20,549 nt of DNA from UPXZ01 sp035402725 (GTDB taxonomy: Bacteria; Bacteroidota; Bacteroidia; Bacteroidales; Paludibacteraceae), in the NCBI GenBank assembly GCA_035402725.1, contig DAONDU010000024.1, forward strand, positions 1 through 20,549. The letters run 5' to 3'. Numbering within the stretch: position 1 is the first letter of the stretch; each line of letters opens with the position of its first letter. The notes under the pieces are model-generated. The model was not told the origin of the DNA. It worked only from the letters and a program-made list of their open reading frames with translations, and did not search any database. The position numbers were made by a program, and so were the translations under genes. Positions 14,552 through 20,549 of this stretch are shown piece by piece.

Positions 14552-15460
14552 ATGAAGAAGAAATCAATATTCGGGATTGCTCTCTGTCTGGTAATAATGA
14601 CGATACCCTCCTGCAATCCTGACGAAAAAAAAGGCGATGCTTCCGGTTATTTCGAAACGGTGGAAACTATCGTATCGGCTAAAGGAAACGGCACAATATT
14701 ATCGCTCGATGTGGATGAAGGAATGCAGCTTGAAGCCGGAAAAAAGGTTGGTCAGATTGACAGTACGCAGATTTATTTGACAATCAGGCAGGTGCAGGAG
14801 CAAAAGGGAGCGGTTCTCAGCCGCAAACCCGATATCAGTTCGCAGACTGCCATTTTGAAAGAACAACTCATACAGGCCAACCGCGAATTGAAACGCGTGG
14901 AGAACCTTTTTGCCGGACAGGCTGCCACCCAAAAGCAACTGGATGATGCACGGTCGATAGTGGCAGTACTCAACCGGCAGCTCAACGCGCAGCAGACCAC
15001 GCTCGATAAAACAGCAGCCAGTGTGGGTAAGGAAACAAATCCGCTTGAAATGCAGATATCGCTACTTGAAGACCAGCTTCGAAAATGCCGAATTATCAAT
15101 CCAGTAACCGGAACTGTACTGGTCAAATATGCCGAACCCAGTGAAATGACAACCATTGGCAGACCGCTTTATAAAATTGCCGATTTGTCAACACTTATTC
15201 TGCGGGCATACATCACCAACAACCAACTGGGAAGCCTGAAACTGGGGCAAAAGGTAATCGTACTGACCGATCTGGGCAAGGAAAAGTTATCCGAATACGA
15301 AGGAACGCTAACATGGATAAGCAGTAAAGCCGAATTCACCCCCAAAACCATTCAGACACGCGACGAACGTTCCAACGAAGTGTATGCCGTGAAAATAGCC
15401 GTAAAAAACGATGGCTTTTTAAAGATAGGCATGTATGCCGATGTGAAGTTTGCCAGGTAA
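14552..15460 (+). CDS. HlyD/YbhG-type periplasmic adaptor, predicted lipoprotein
   Basis: The 302-residue protein has a signal sequence with lipobox IPSC ending at Cys21, so it is probably lipid-anchored at the inner membrane. Domains run in the standard order. The first lipoyl half is at about 38-72 (VSAKGNGTILSLDVDEGMQL). A coiled-coil hairpin spans about 76-178 (EQLIQANRELKRVENLFAGQ, ATQKQLDDARSIVAVLNRQL). The second lipoyl half is INPVTGTVLVKYAEPSEM (182-199). The beta-barrel domain runs from about 215 to 300. The stretch FTPKTIQTRDERSNEVYAVKI at 262-282 is typical of the YbhG/YhiI subgroup. It links the ABC-2 permeases to the outer-membrane channel. The next gene follows after 55 bp. Confidence 0.92.
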   Translation: MKKKSIFGIALCLVIMTIPSCNPDEKKGDASGYFETVETIVSAKGNGTILSLDVDEGMQLEAGKKVGQIDSTQIYLTIRQVQEQKGAVLSRKPDISSQTAILKEQLIQANRELKRVENLFAGQAATQKQLDDARSIVAVLNRQLNAQQTTLDKTAASVGKETNPLEMQISLLEDQLRKCRIINPVTGTVLVKYAEPSEMTTIGRPLYKIADLSTLILRAYITNNQLGSLKLGQKVIVLTDLGKEKLSEYEGTLTWISSKAEFTPKTIQTRDERSNEVYAVKIAVKNDGFLKIGMYADVKFAR

Positions 15461-15515
15461 TCATCAAACCCGGAATATTCATTCGGAGAACTAATAACTT
15501 CTGCCAAAAAGGATT

Positions 15516-16436
15516 GTGAATTATATCGAATTACATAATATCTCAAAAACTTACGACAAGGGCAAAGTACTTGCTGTGAATAATATCAGTTTGTCGGTAA
15601 GTGAAGGTGAAATCTTCGGATTGATAGGTCCGGACGGATCCGGAAAAACATCCATTTTCCGAATGCTGACAACACTGATTATTCCCGACAGCGGTTCCGC
15701 GATGGTTCTAGGGTACGATGTGGTGAAAGATTACCGCAAAATCAGGAATGAAGTGGGCTATATGCCGGGGCGGTTTTCATTGTATCCCGACCTGAGCGTG
15801 GAAGAAAATCTTAGATTTTATGCTACCATGTTTGGCACCACCATTGAGGAAAATTATCACCTTATCCGCGATATTTATGTGCAGATTGAAGCATTCGGAA
15901 AGCGAAAGGCAGGTCAGCTCTCGGGTGGTATGAAGCAGAAGCTGGCGCTATGCTGTGCGCTGATACACAAACCAAAGGTGCTGTTTCTGGATGAACCGAC
16001 AACCGGTATTGATCCTGTATCGCGAAAAGAACTGTGGGAAATGCTCCGGAAACTGAAAACTGAAAATATCTGCATTTTTGTTTCCACGCCCTACATGGAT
16101 GAAGCCCTGCAATGTGACCGCATCGCCCTGATACAACAGGGTGAAATACTGAGTATTGACACACCTCAGGCAGTTGTGGAACAGTTTGATAAATATATTT
16201 ACGCCGTGAGTTCCGATGACACTTACAAACTGCTGAAAGTATTGATGCAATATCCCGAACGGCTCAACAGCTATCCCTTCGGGGAATTTGCGCATCTTGT
16301 AGCTGTCGCCGAACTTGATGAAATTCAGCTTGGGGAATTTCTGAAAAATAACGGATTTAACGATATTCGCATCAACCGCATCGATGCTACAATTGAAGAC
16401 TGTTTCATTGATTTAAGCAGGCAAACGAAGGAGTGA
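15516..16436 (+). CDS. ABC exporter ATPase 1 (YbhF N-terminal-half type)
   Basis: The 306-residue ATPase begins at a GTG (15516); no in-frame ATG fits the conserved N-terminus NYIELHNISKTYDKG. An AAAAAGGA ribosome site lies just before it, with very tight spacing. Walker A is GPDGSGKT (38-45), the signature LSGGMKQK (135-142), and Walker B VLFLDEP (155-161) with catalytic Glu160. Two usual residues are replaced: the Q-loop Gln position is Gly85 (GYMPGRFSLY) and the H-switch His is Pro192 (VSTPYMDEA). The C-terminal 80 residues form an extra domain. It probably pairs with the second ATPase below. In E. coli YbhF the two halves are fused in one chain; here they are separate genes 86 bp apart. 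Confidence 0.92.
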   Translation: MNYIELHNISKTYDKGKVLAVNNISLSVSEGEIFGLIGPDGSGKTSIFRMLTTLIIPDSGSAMVLGYDVVKDYRKIRNEVGYMPGRFSLYPDLSVEENLRFYATMFGTTIEENYHLIRDIYVQIEAFGKRKAGQLSGGMKQKLALCCALIHKPKVLFLDEPTTGIDPVSRKELWEMLRKLKTENICIFVSTPYMDEALQCDRIALIQQGEILSIDTPQAVVEQFDKYIYAVSSDDTYKLLKVLMQYPERLNSYPFGEFAHLVAVAELDEIQLGEFLKNNGFNDIRINRIDATIEDCFIDLSRQTKE

Positions 16437-16467
16437 GTGACGGATGAATGCAGAAAAAAGAAAGAAT

Positions 16468-16488
16468 TGTGTAATGTGTAATGTGTAG
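16468..16488 (+). repeat. Three 7-bp tandem repeats between the two ATPase genes
   Basis: TGTGTAA, TGTGTAA and TGTGTAG follow each other without a gap in the 86-bp spacer. No coding frame or hairpin explains them. Replication slippage is the simplest origin. Confidence 0.55.
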
Positions 16489-16522
16489 ATTGATAAGTTA
16501 GTGTGTTTCTGAAAACAATAAT

Positions 16523-17257
16523 ATGTATTCCATCACTGCCGATAAACTGACAAAAAAATTCGGAAATTTCACAGCCGTTGATGCCATTACTTTCGATGTG
16601 AAGGAAGGTGAAATTTTCGGTTTTCTCGGTGCCAATGGCGCCGGGAAGACTACTGCTATGCGAATTCTTTGCGGTTTGTCATATCCCACAGCCGGGCAGG
16701 CCAGGGTAGCGGGATTTGATGTCTATAAGCAACAGGAAGAAATCAAGAAAAGCATTGGGTACATGAGTCAGAAATTTTCATTGTATGAAAATCTGACTGT
16801 CAGCGAAAATATTGAATTCTACGGAGGAGTTTACGGTTTGCGCCGAAAGGAAATCAGACCAAGAATGAGAAATATGCTGGAAACCCTCGGACTTGCCGGC
16901 GAGGCCAATAAACTGGTTAGTTCGTTGCCACTTGGCTGGAAACAGAAGTTGGCTTTCTCCACCGCTATTTTTCACGAACCCAGGATTGTATTTCTCGACG
17001 AACCCACCAGCGGAGTTGATCCTGTCACCCGGCGGCAGTTCTGGGAAATGATTTACGAGGCAGCTTCGCGGGGAATTACCGTGTTTGTTACCACGCACTA
17101 CATGGACGAGGCGGAGTATTGCAACCGAATTTCGCTCATGGTTGACGGAAGGATTGACGCGCTTGATGCGCCTGCCAGCCTGAAAAAACAGTTCGGAGTG
17201 GAGACGATGAGTGATGTGTTTTACGCATTAGCCCGCGGAGCAAAACGAAACGAATGA
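16523..17257 (+). CDS. ABC exporter ATPase 2 (YbhF C-terminal-half type)
   Basis: The 244-residue ATPase starts at ATG 16523 (MYSITADKLTKKFGNFTAVD). Walker A is GANGAGKT (36-43), the Q-loop Gln83 is present (GYMSQKFSLY), Walker B VFLDEP has catalytic Glu160, and the H-switch His192 is present (VTTHYMDEAEYC). The ABC signature is altered: LSGGQ is replaced by LPLGW (135-139) in SSLPLGWKQKLAF, as in the second half of YbhF-type proteins. Motif faults are therefore complementary to those of the first ATPase. A heterodimer would form one consensus ATP site, using this chain's Walker A, Gln and His with the partner's LSGGM, and one degenerate site. The stop overlaps the first permease start. Confidence 0.93.
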   Translation: MYSITADKLTKKFGNFTAVDAITFDVKEGEIFGFLGANGAGKTTAMRILCGLSYPTAGQARVAGFDVYKQQEEIKKSIGYMSQKFSLYENLTVSENIEFYGGVYGLRRKEIRPRMRNMLETLGLAGEANKLVSSLPLGWKQKLAFSTAIFHEPRIVFLDEPTSGVDPVTRRQFWEMIYEAASRGITVFVTTHYMDEAEYCNRISLMVDGRIDALDAPASLKKQFGVETMSDVFYALARGAKRNE

Positions 17258-18366
17258 TGAATAACACGATAAAACAACTGGCAGCCTTTTTGCAGAAAGA
17301 GTTTCTGCATGTCTTCCGCGATAAGCGAACCTTGCTGGTCATGTTCGGACTGCCCATCGCGCAAATTCTGATATTTGGCTTTGCATTGACCAACGAGGTG
17401 AAAAATGCCCGTCTGTTGGTTGTTAATCCGAAAGCAAGTGTCGAAAGTCAGAAGATGATTGAAAAAATAGATGCCAGTTCATATTTTACCGTCACTCATA
17501 TTGTTCCGTCCCGGAAAGACCTGGAAACTTATTTCAGAAACAACGAAGCCCAGTGCGCGCTCATCCTGCCCGATGATTTTGCCGAATCGGCAACGAAGCC
17601 TGTTCAGCTGCAAATTGTGGCTGACGCTACAGATCCGAATTTTGCCAAAACGGTGGTTTTTTACCTGTCGGCAATCATCGGTGAATTTCATCAGTTACAG
17701 ACTGCTCAGTCGGTTCCGATGAAAATAAATTCCGAAGTGCGAATGCTTTATAATCCTTCCCTGAATGGATCGATGAATTTTGTGCCCGGTGTTATCGCCT
17801 TGATAATGATGATAGTATGCACCACGCTGACCGCCATCGCCATTGTTCGTGAAAAAGAAATGGGAACCATTGAAACGTTGCTAGTATCGCCGCTGAAACC
17901 TTTTTTGCTGCTTATATCCAAAGCCATTCCCTATGCTGTTTTATCGCTCGTAAATCTTTCGTTCATCCTGCTGCTGAGTAATCTGGTGCTCGATGTTCCC
18001 ATTCGCGGGAGTGTGGTTTTGATGCTGACAGAGTGTTTTTTATACATACTTTCCTGTCTGGCACTTGGACTGATGATATCCAATATTGCCAGTTCACAGG
18101 CAGTTGCCATGCTGATATCGATGGCTGGAATTTTACTTCCTACCTTGTTGCTCACCGGGTTTCTTTTCCCGCTCGAGAATATGCCCTGGATATTCCAGTG
18201 GCTTTCCAATATTATACCTGCCCGGTGGTTTTTTATCATCGTGAAATCCATTATGCTTAAAGGACTTGGCCTGAAGGATATCTGGATGGAAACATCTATT
18301 CTGATTGGTATGACTGTTATCCTGCTCACCATAAGTTTGAAACGATTTAAAATCCGGCTGGAATGA
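17254..18366 (+). CDS. ABC-2 type exporter permease 1 (YbhS-like)
   Basis: The 370-residue membrane protein has the ABC-2 exporter layout. One N-terminal membrane helix (about 27-45, MFGLPIAQILIFGFAL) is followed by a large periplasmic domain (about 50-170). Five further helices lie near 177-198, 217-245, 253-275, 281-303 and 346-363. The cytoplasmic coupling motif REKEMGTIETLLVSPLKP (199-216) sits between helices 2 and 3 and contacts the ATPase. A start at either ATG 17254 (overlapping the previous stop) or 17257 is possible and differs by one residue. It forms a heterodimeric pore with the next permease, which has the same length and layout. Confidence 0.92.
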   Translation: MMNNTIKQLAAFLQKEFLHVFRDKRTLLVMFGLPIAQILIFGFALTNEVKNARLLVVNPKASVESQKMIEKIDASSYFTVTHIVPSRKDLETYFRNNEAQCALILPDDFAESATKPVQLQIVADATDPNFAKTVVFYLSAIIGEFHQLQTAQSVPMKINSEVRMLYNPSLNGSMNFVPGVIALIMMIVCTTLTAIAIVREKEMGTIETLLVSPLKPFLLLISKAIPYAVLSLVNLSFILLLSNLVLDVPIRGSVVLMLTECFLYILSCLALGLMISNIASSQAVAMLISMAGILLPTLLLTGFLFPLENMPWIFQWLSNIIPARWFFIIVKSIMLKGLGLKDIWMETSILIGMTVILLTISLKRFKIRLE

Positions 18367-19475
18367 GGGTGCTATTCTATATATTGCGAAAGGAATTCGT
18401 CCAGATTTTCAGGGACCGGATGATGCTGCCAATGCTGTTATTTATGCCCTTTTTACAACTGCTTATTCTCCCTTTTGCTGCCGATATGGATGTCAGGCAT
18501 CTGAAAATTGTCATTGTGGACAATGATTGCAGTCCCTCATCACGAAGCCTTATTTCAAAATTCACGGCTTCCGACCTGTTCGAAATTTATGCGGTTTCCA
18601 ATTCGTATCCTCAGGCTCTCAAATCTGTGGAAACAGATAAGGCGGATATTATTTTGCAAATTCCACACAACTTTGAACGGGACTTAATCCGTGAAGGCAA
18701 TGTCAGTGTGGCTGTTACAGCCGATGCCATCAACGGTGTGAAAGCCGGGCTGGGAACCAGCTATCTCAGCGCGATTATTCAGAATTTCAACAGGAATATC
18801 ATCCTGGAGTGGTCGCCCGATATCAATCTGTCGGCTGCTCAGGATATACGGTATTCATTTTGGTACAATCCTAATCTCAGGTATAAAAATTTCATAGTAC
18901 CGGCTATACTTGTTTTGCTGGTAACGGTTATCAGCGGGTTTATCTCGGCTCTGAATATCGTCAGTGAAAAGGAAAAAGGTACCATCGAGCAAATTAACGT
19001 CACTCCCCTGAAAAAATGGCAGTTTATTATCGGAAAATTGCTTCCCTTCTGGTTTATCGGTCTTTTTGATTTCAGTCTGGGACTGCTTATCCTACATTTT
19101 GTGTACAATATCCCTATTGTAGGCAGCCTGAGTACACTCTATCTGTTCGCCGTAGTGTATATAACCGGTATTCTGGGGTTTGGTCTGCTCATTTCCACTG
19201 TTAGCAAAACCCAGCAGCAATCCATGTTTGTTGCTTTCTTTTTCATAATGATTTTTATATTGATGAGTGGCTTGTTTACCAATGTGGAAAGTATGCCGCC
19301 CTGGGCTCATACTATTTCAAGCCTTATTCCTGTAACTCACTTTATGCACGCGGTGAGAGCAATCGTTCTCAAAGGCAGTGTATTTCTGGATTTATGGGTC
19401 GATATGGTTTATATCTTTTGCTTTGATATAGTGGCTATTTCAGCGGCGGTCATCAACTATCACAAAACAGCTTAA
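18363..19475 (+). CDS. ABC-2 type exporter permease 2 (YbhR-like)
   Basis: The second permease also has 370 residues: membrane helix 1 at about 21-40, a periplasmic domain at about 45-170, and helices near 177-200, 221-248, 256-280, 285-306 and 344-364. Its coupling motif is SEKEKGTIEQINVTPLKKWQ (201-220). It starts inside the stop of permease 1 (ATGA at 18363-18366), suggesting equal synthesis of the two subunits. Sequence similarity to permease 1 is low outside the GTIE motif and helix pattern, so the duplication is old. This is the last gene of the operon, and a terminator follows 23 bp later. The exported compound cannot be read from sequence; E. coli relatives have been linked to drug and cation export. 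Confidence 0.92.
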   Translation: MRVLFYILRKEFVQIFRDRMMLPMLLFMPFLQLLILPFAADMDVRHLKIVIVDNDCSPSSRSLISKFTASDLFEIYAVSNSYPQALKSVETDKADIILQIPHNFERDLIREGNVSVAVTADAINGVKAGLGTSYLSAIIQNFNRNIILEWSPDINLSAAQDIRYSFWYNPNLRYKNFIVPAILVLLVTVISGFISALNIVSEKEKGTIEQINVTPLKKWQFIIGKLLPFWFIGLFDFSLGLLILHFVYNIPIVGSLSTLYLFAVVYITGILGFGLLISTVSKTQQQSMFVAFFFIMIFILMSGLFTNVESMPPWAHTISSLIPVTHFMHAVRAIVLKGSVFLDLWVDMVYIFCFDIVAISAAVINYHKTA

Positions 19476-19498
19476 AAACATCAGACACCGTTAAAAAT

Positions 19499-19533
19499 AA
19501 AACGGAAGTTGGATTAATCACAACCTCCGTTTT
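19499..19533. terminator. Bidirectional terminator between convergent genes
   Basis: Arms 19499-19511 (AAAACGGAAGTTG) and 19521-19533 (CAACCTCCGTTTT) pair over 13 positions with one A-C mismatch and a 9-nt loop. A T-tract follows on the plus strand (19530-19534), and on the minus strand the stem runs into TTTTATTTTTAA. It can end the efflux operon from the left and the LamG gene from the right. Confidence 0.82.
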
Positions 19534-19555
19534 TAAGTTAGTATGATATTTGCTT

Positions 19556-20332
19556 TTACGGCTTCTGAAATTTCCAGTCGGCGAGTATCTTTATTTCCAT
19601 ATCCGACAGCGCTTTGTTGTAGATGCGCAATTCATCCATCCTGCCATAGAAATTGCTTTCACCTTCGAAATTACTGGCCCCAATCCAGCACATGGGACGC
19701 GCAGTATTTCCGGGAACATAGAAATTCTCGGCTTTCTGGATTTCCACCCCATTGATGTATAGCCGTGCAACCGTACCGGTAAGTGTAGCGGCAAGGTGAT
19801 ACCATTCGCCTTCTTTCAGCCGGTTTTTATCCGTTCCGCGAATTTGTGTCAGATCCGTTCCTGCTCCCTTGTAGATGGCCAGACCCGGAATGCCGCTCAT
19901 AGAAGCTGAGTTTGAAAAAACAACATTCGAATTGTTCTGACCAACACCGAAATCAATAATCCTGCTCCATTTGCTGACATTTTCCACATTTACCCATACA
20001 GAAATGGTGAAATCCTTGTCGAAGTATGCTCCGGGTTTGGCTTTTATACCATTCACACTGTAGGTAAAAATACCGGCTTCATCTTTCTCTTTGTGTCGGT
20101 TCTCGCACCACACAATCTTTTTTGTGTCGGCCACTTTTGCATCCAGAGTGCTCTGACTGGCAAACGGAAGATAAAACACCAGATTTTTTGCAGACTGAAT
20201 AAATTCCCGGGCTTGTTGTGCCCGGATAATTTGTTGCTCGTCGGTGGTGGTTTCCATGTGAGCATTGTACTGAGCCACCACTGAGAAAGCGGATGACATC
20301 AGTAACACGAAAACAAATAAACGGTTTTTCAT
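19556..20332 (-). CDS. Exported LamG/concanavalin-A-like domain protein
   Basis: The 258-residue precursor has a signal peptide (about 1-20, LFVFVLLMSSAFSVVA). A helical stretch at 30-50 follows, then a LamG-type jelly-roll at about 85-250. Typical segments are KDFTISVWVNVENVSKWSRI (106-125), EGEWYHLAATLTGTVARLYI (174-193) and YGRMDELRIYNKALSDMEI (229-247). Such domains bind carbohydrate or protein surfaces. There is no catalytic domain, no lipobox and no C-terminal sorting domain, so the protein is probably periplasmic or secreted. The gene starts 30 bp after the stop of the upstream DUF853-like gene on the same strand and is likely co-transcribed with it. Substrate and role are unknown. Confidence 0.85.
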   Translation of the reverse strand: MKNRLFVFVLLMSSAFSVVAQYNAHMETTTDEQQIIRAQQAREFIQSAKNLVFYLPFASQSTLDAKVADTKKIVWCENRHKEKDEAGIFTYSVNGIKAKPGAYFDKDFTISVWVNVENVSKWSRIIDFGVGQNNSNVVFSNSASMSGIPGLAIYKGAGTDLTQIRGTDKNRLKEGEWYHLAATLTGTVARLYINGVEIQKAENFYVPGNTARPMCWIGASNFEGESNFYGRMDELRIYNKALSDMEIKILADWKFQKP

Positions 20333-20362
20333 ACAGATAAAATTTTGGTTAATGAATTTCTG

Positions 20363-20549
20363 TCATTTCTTTCCGAAGAAAGCTCCCAGAATGGTGCGTG
20401 TAATGGTTCTGCCCAGCTGACTGGTTACCTGTCGCCCCACGCTGCGTCCTACGTTTTTCAGCAATCCGCCCAAAACATCATCTTTCGCTTCTGCACGTTT
20501 GCGTTTTTCTTCTTCGCGCAAAGCTTTTTCGCGTTCGCGTTGTTCAATT
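20363..20549 (-). CDS. C-terminal end of a DUF853/HerA-like ATPase (YjgR type), partial
   Basis: Hand translation on the minus strand gives 61 residues up to a TGA at 20363-20365; the gene continues beyond the right edge. The visible part has a charged helix (EQREREKALREEEKRKRAEA) and then VLGGLLKNVGRSVGRQVTSQ, LGRTITRTILGAFFGKK. This charged helix followed by a glycine- and basic-rich tail resembles the C-terminus of DUF853 (HerA-like) ATPases such as E. coli YjgR. The ATPase motifs themselves are out of the window, so the call rests only on the tail. The frame is open without interruption and the downstream LamG gene is 30 bp away. Confidence 0.65.
   Translation of the reverse strand, partial: IEQREREKALREEEKRKRAEAKDDVLGGLLKNVGRSVGRQVTSQLGRTITRTILGAFFGKK

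Noticed and set aside
1..20549. Mobile element, phage, CRISPR or defence system
   Set aside because: No transposase, integrase, Cas gene, spacer array, tRNA or flanking direct repeats were seen; gene content is housekeeping and transport.

Overview
The window comes from a Bacteroidota genome, most likely of the order Bacteroidales. The evidence is a TonB-dependent receptor with an N-terminal carboxypeptidase-regulatory-like domain, Bacteroidota-type promoters (TTTG, 20-21 bp, TAnnTTTG), few Shine-Dalgarno sites, and a PEP/pyruvate-binding-domain protein fused to receiver-like modules. I see ordinary chromosomal gene content and no tRNA, rRNA, CRISPR array, insertion sequence, phage gene or integrase.

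Left part (1-6138, all minus strand). The left edge holds the start of a bacterial lipocalin lipoprotein (Blc type). Next come a DUF2271-like exported protein and an 800-residue TonB-dependent receptor. These three may form one transcription unit for outer-membrane uptake or envelope maintenance. Upstream is a two-gene unit, glutathione peroxidase then a one-cysteine OhrR-type MarR repressor. It has a good promoter that carries two imperfect palindromes, one in the spacer and one over the -7/start region, so it looks like a self-contained peroxide-sensing circuit. A glutamate dehydrogenase gene with a strong terminator closes this part.

Middle part (6139-12453, plus strand). A 402-bp divergent intergenic region carries a good promoter for a 993-residue protein that joins two receiver-like modules to an ATP-grasp (PPDK_N) domain. 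That gene is coupled by 4-nt overlaps to a PnuC-type vitamin/nucleoside transporter and then to a TIGR02757 (DUF2400) protein. After 89 bp comes a bifunctional NAD(P)HX epimerase/dehydratase. PnuC and the NAD(P)HX repair enzyme hint at a nicotinamide-nucleotide theme.

Right-centre part (12454-19475, plus strand). A seven-gene efflux operon encodes a TetR regulator, a TolC-like outer-membrane channel, a lipoprotein HlyD-type adaptor, two separate ABC ATPases and two ABC-2 permeases. It matches the layout of E. coli cecR-ybhGFSR, but the double ATPase YbhF is split into two genes and a TolC gene is included. The two ATPases are degenerate in complementary ways, predicting one consensus and one non-consensus ATP site.

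Right edge (19476-20549, minus strand). A terminator that can work in both directions separates the efflux operon from a convergent pair: an exported LamG-domain protein and, upstream of it, the C-terminal end of a DUF853/HerA-like ATPase gene that runs out of the window.
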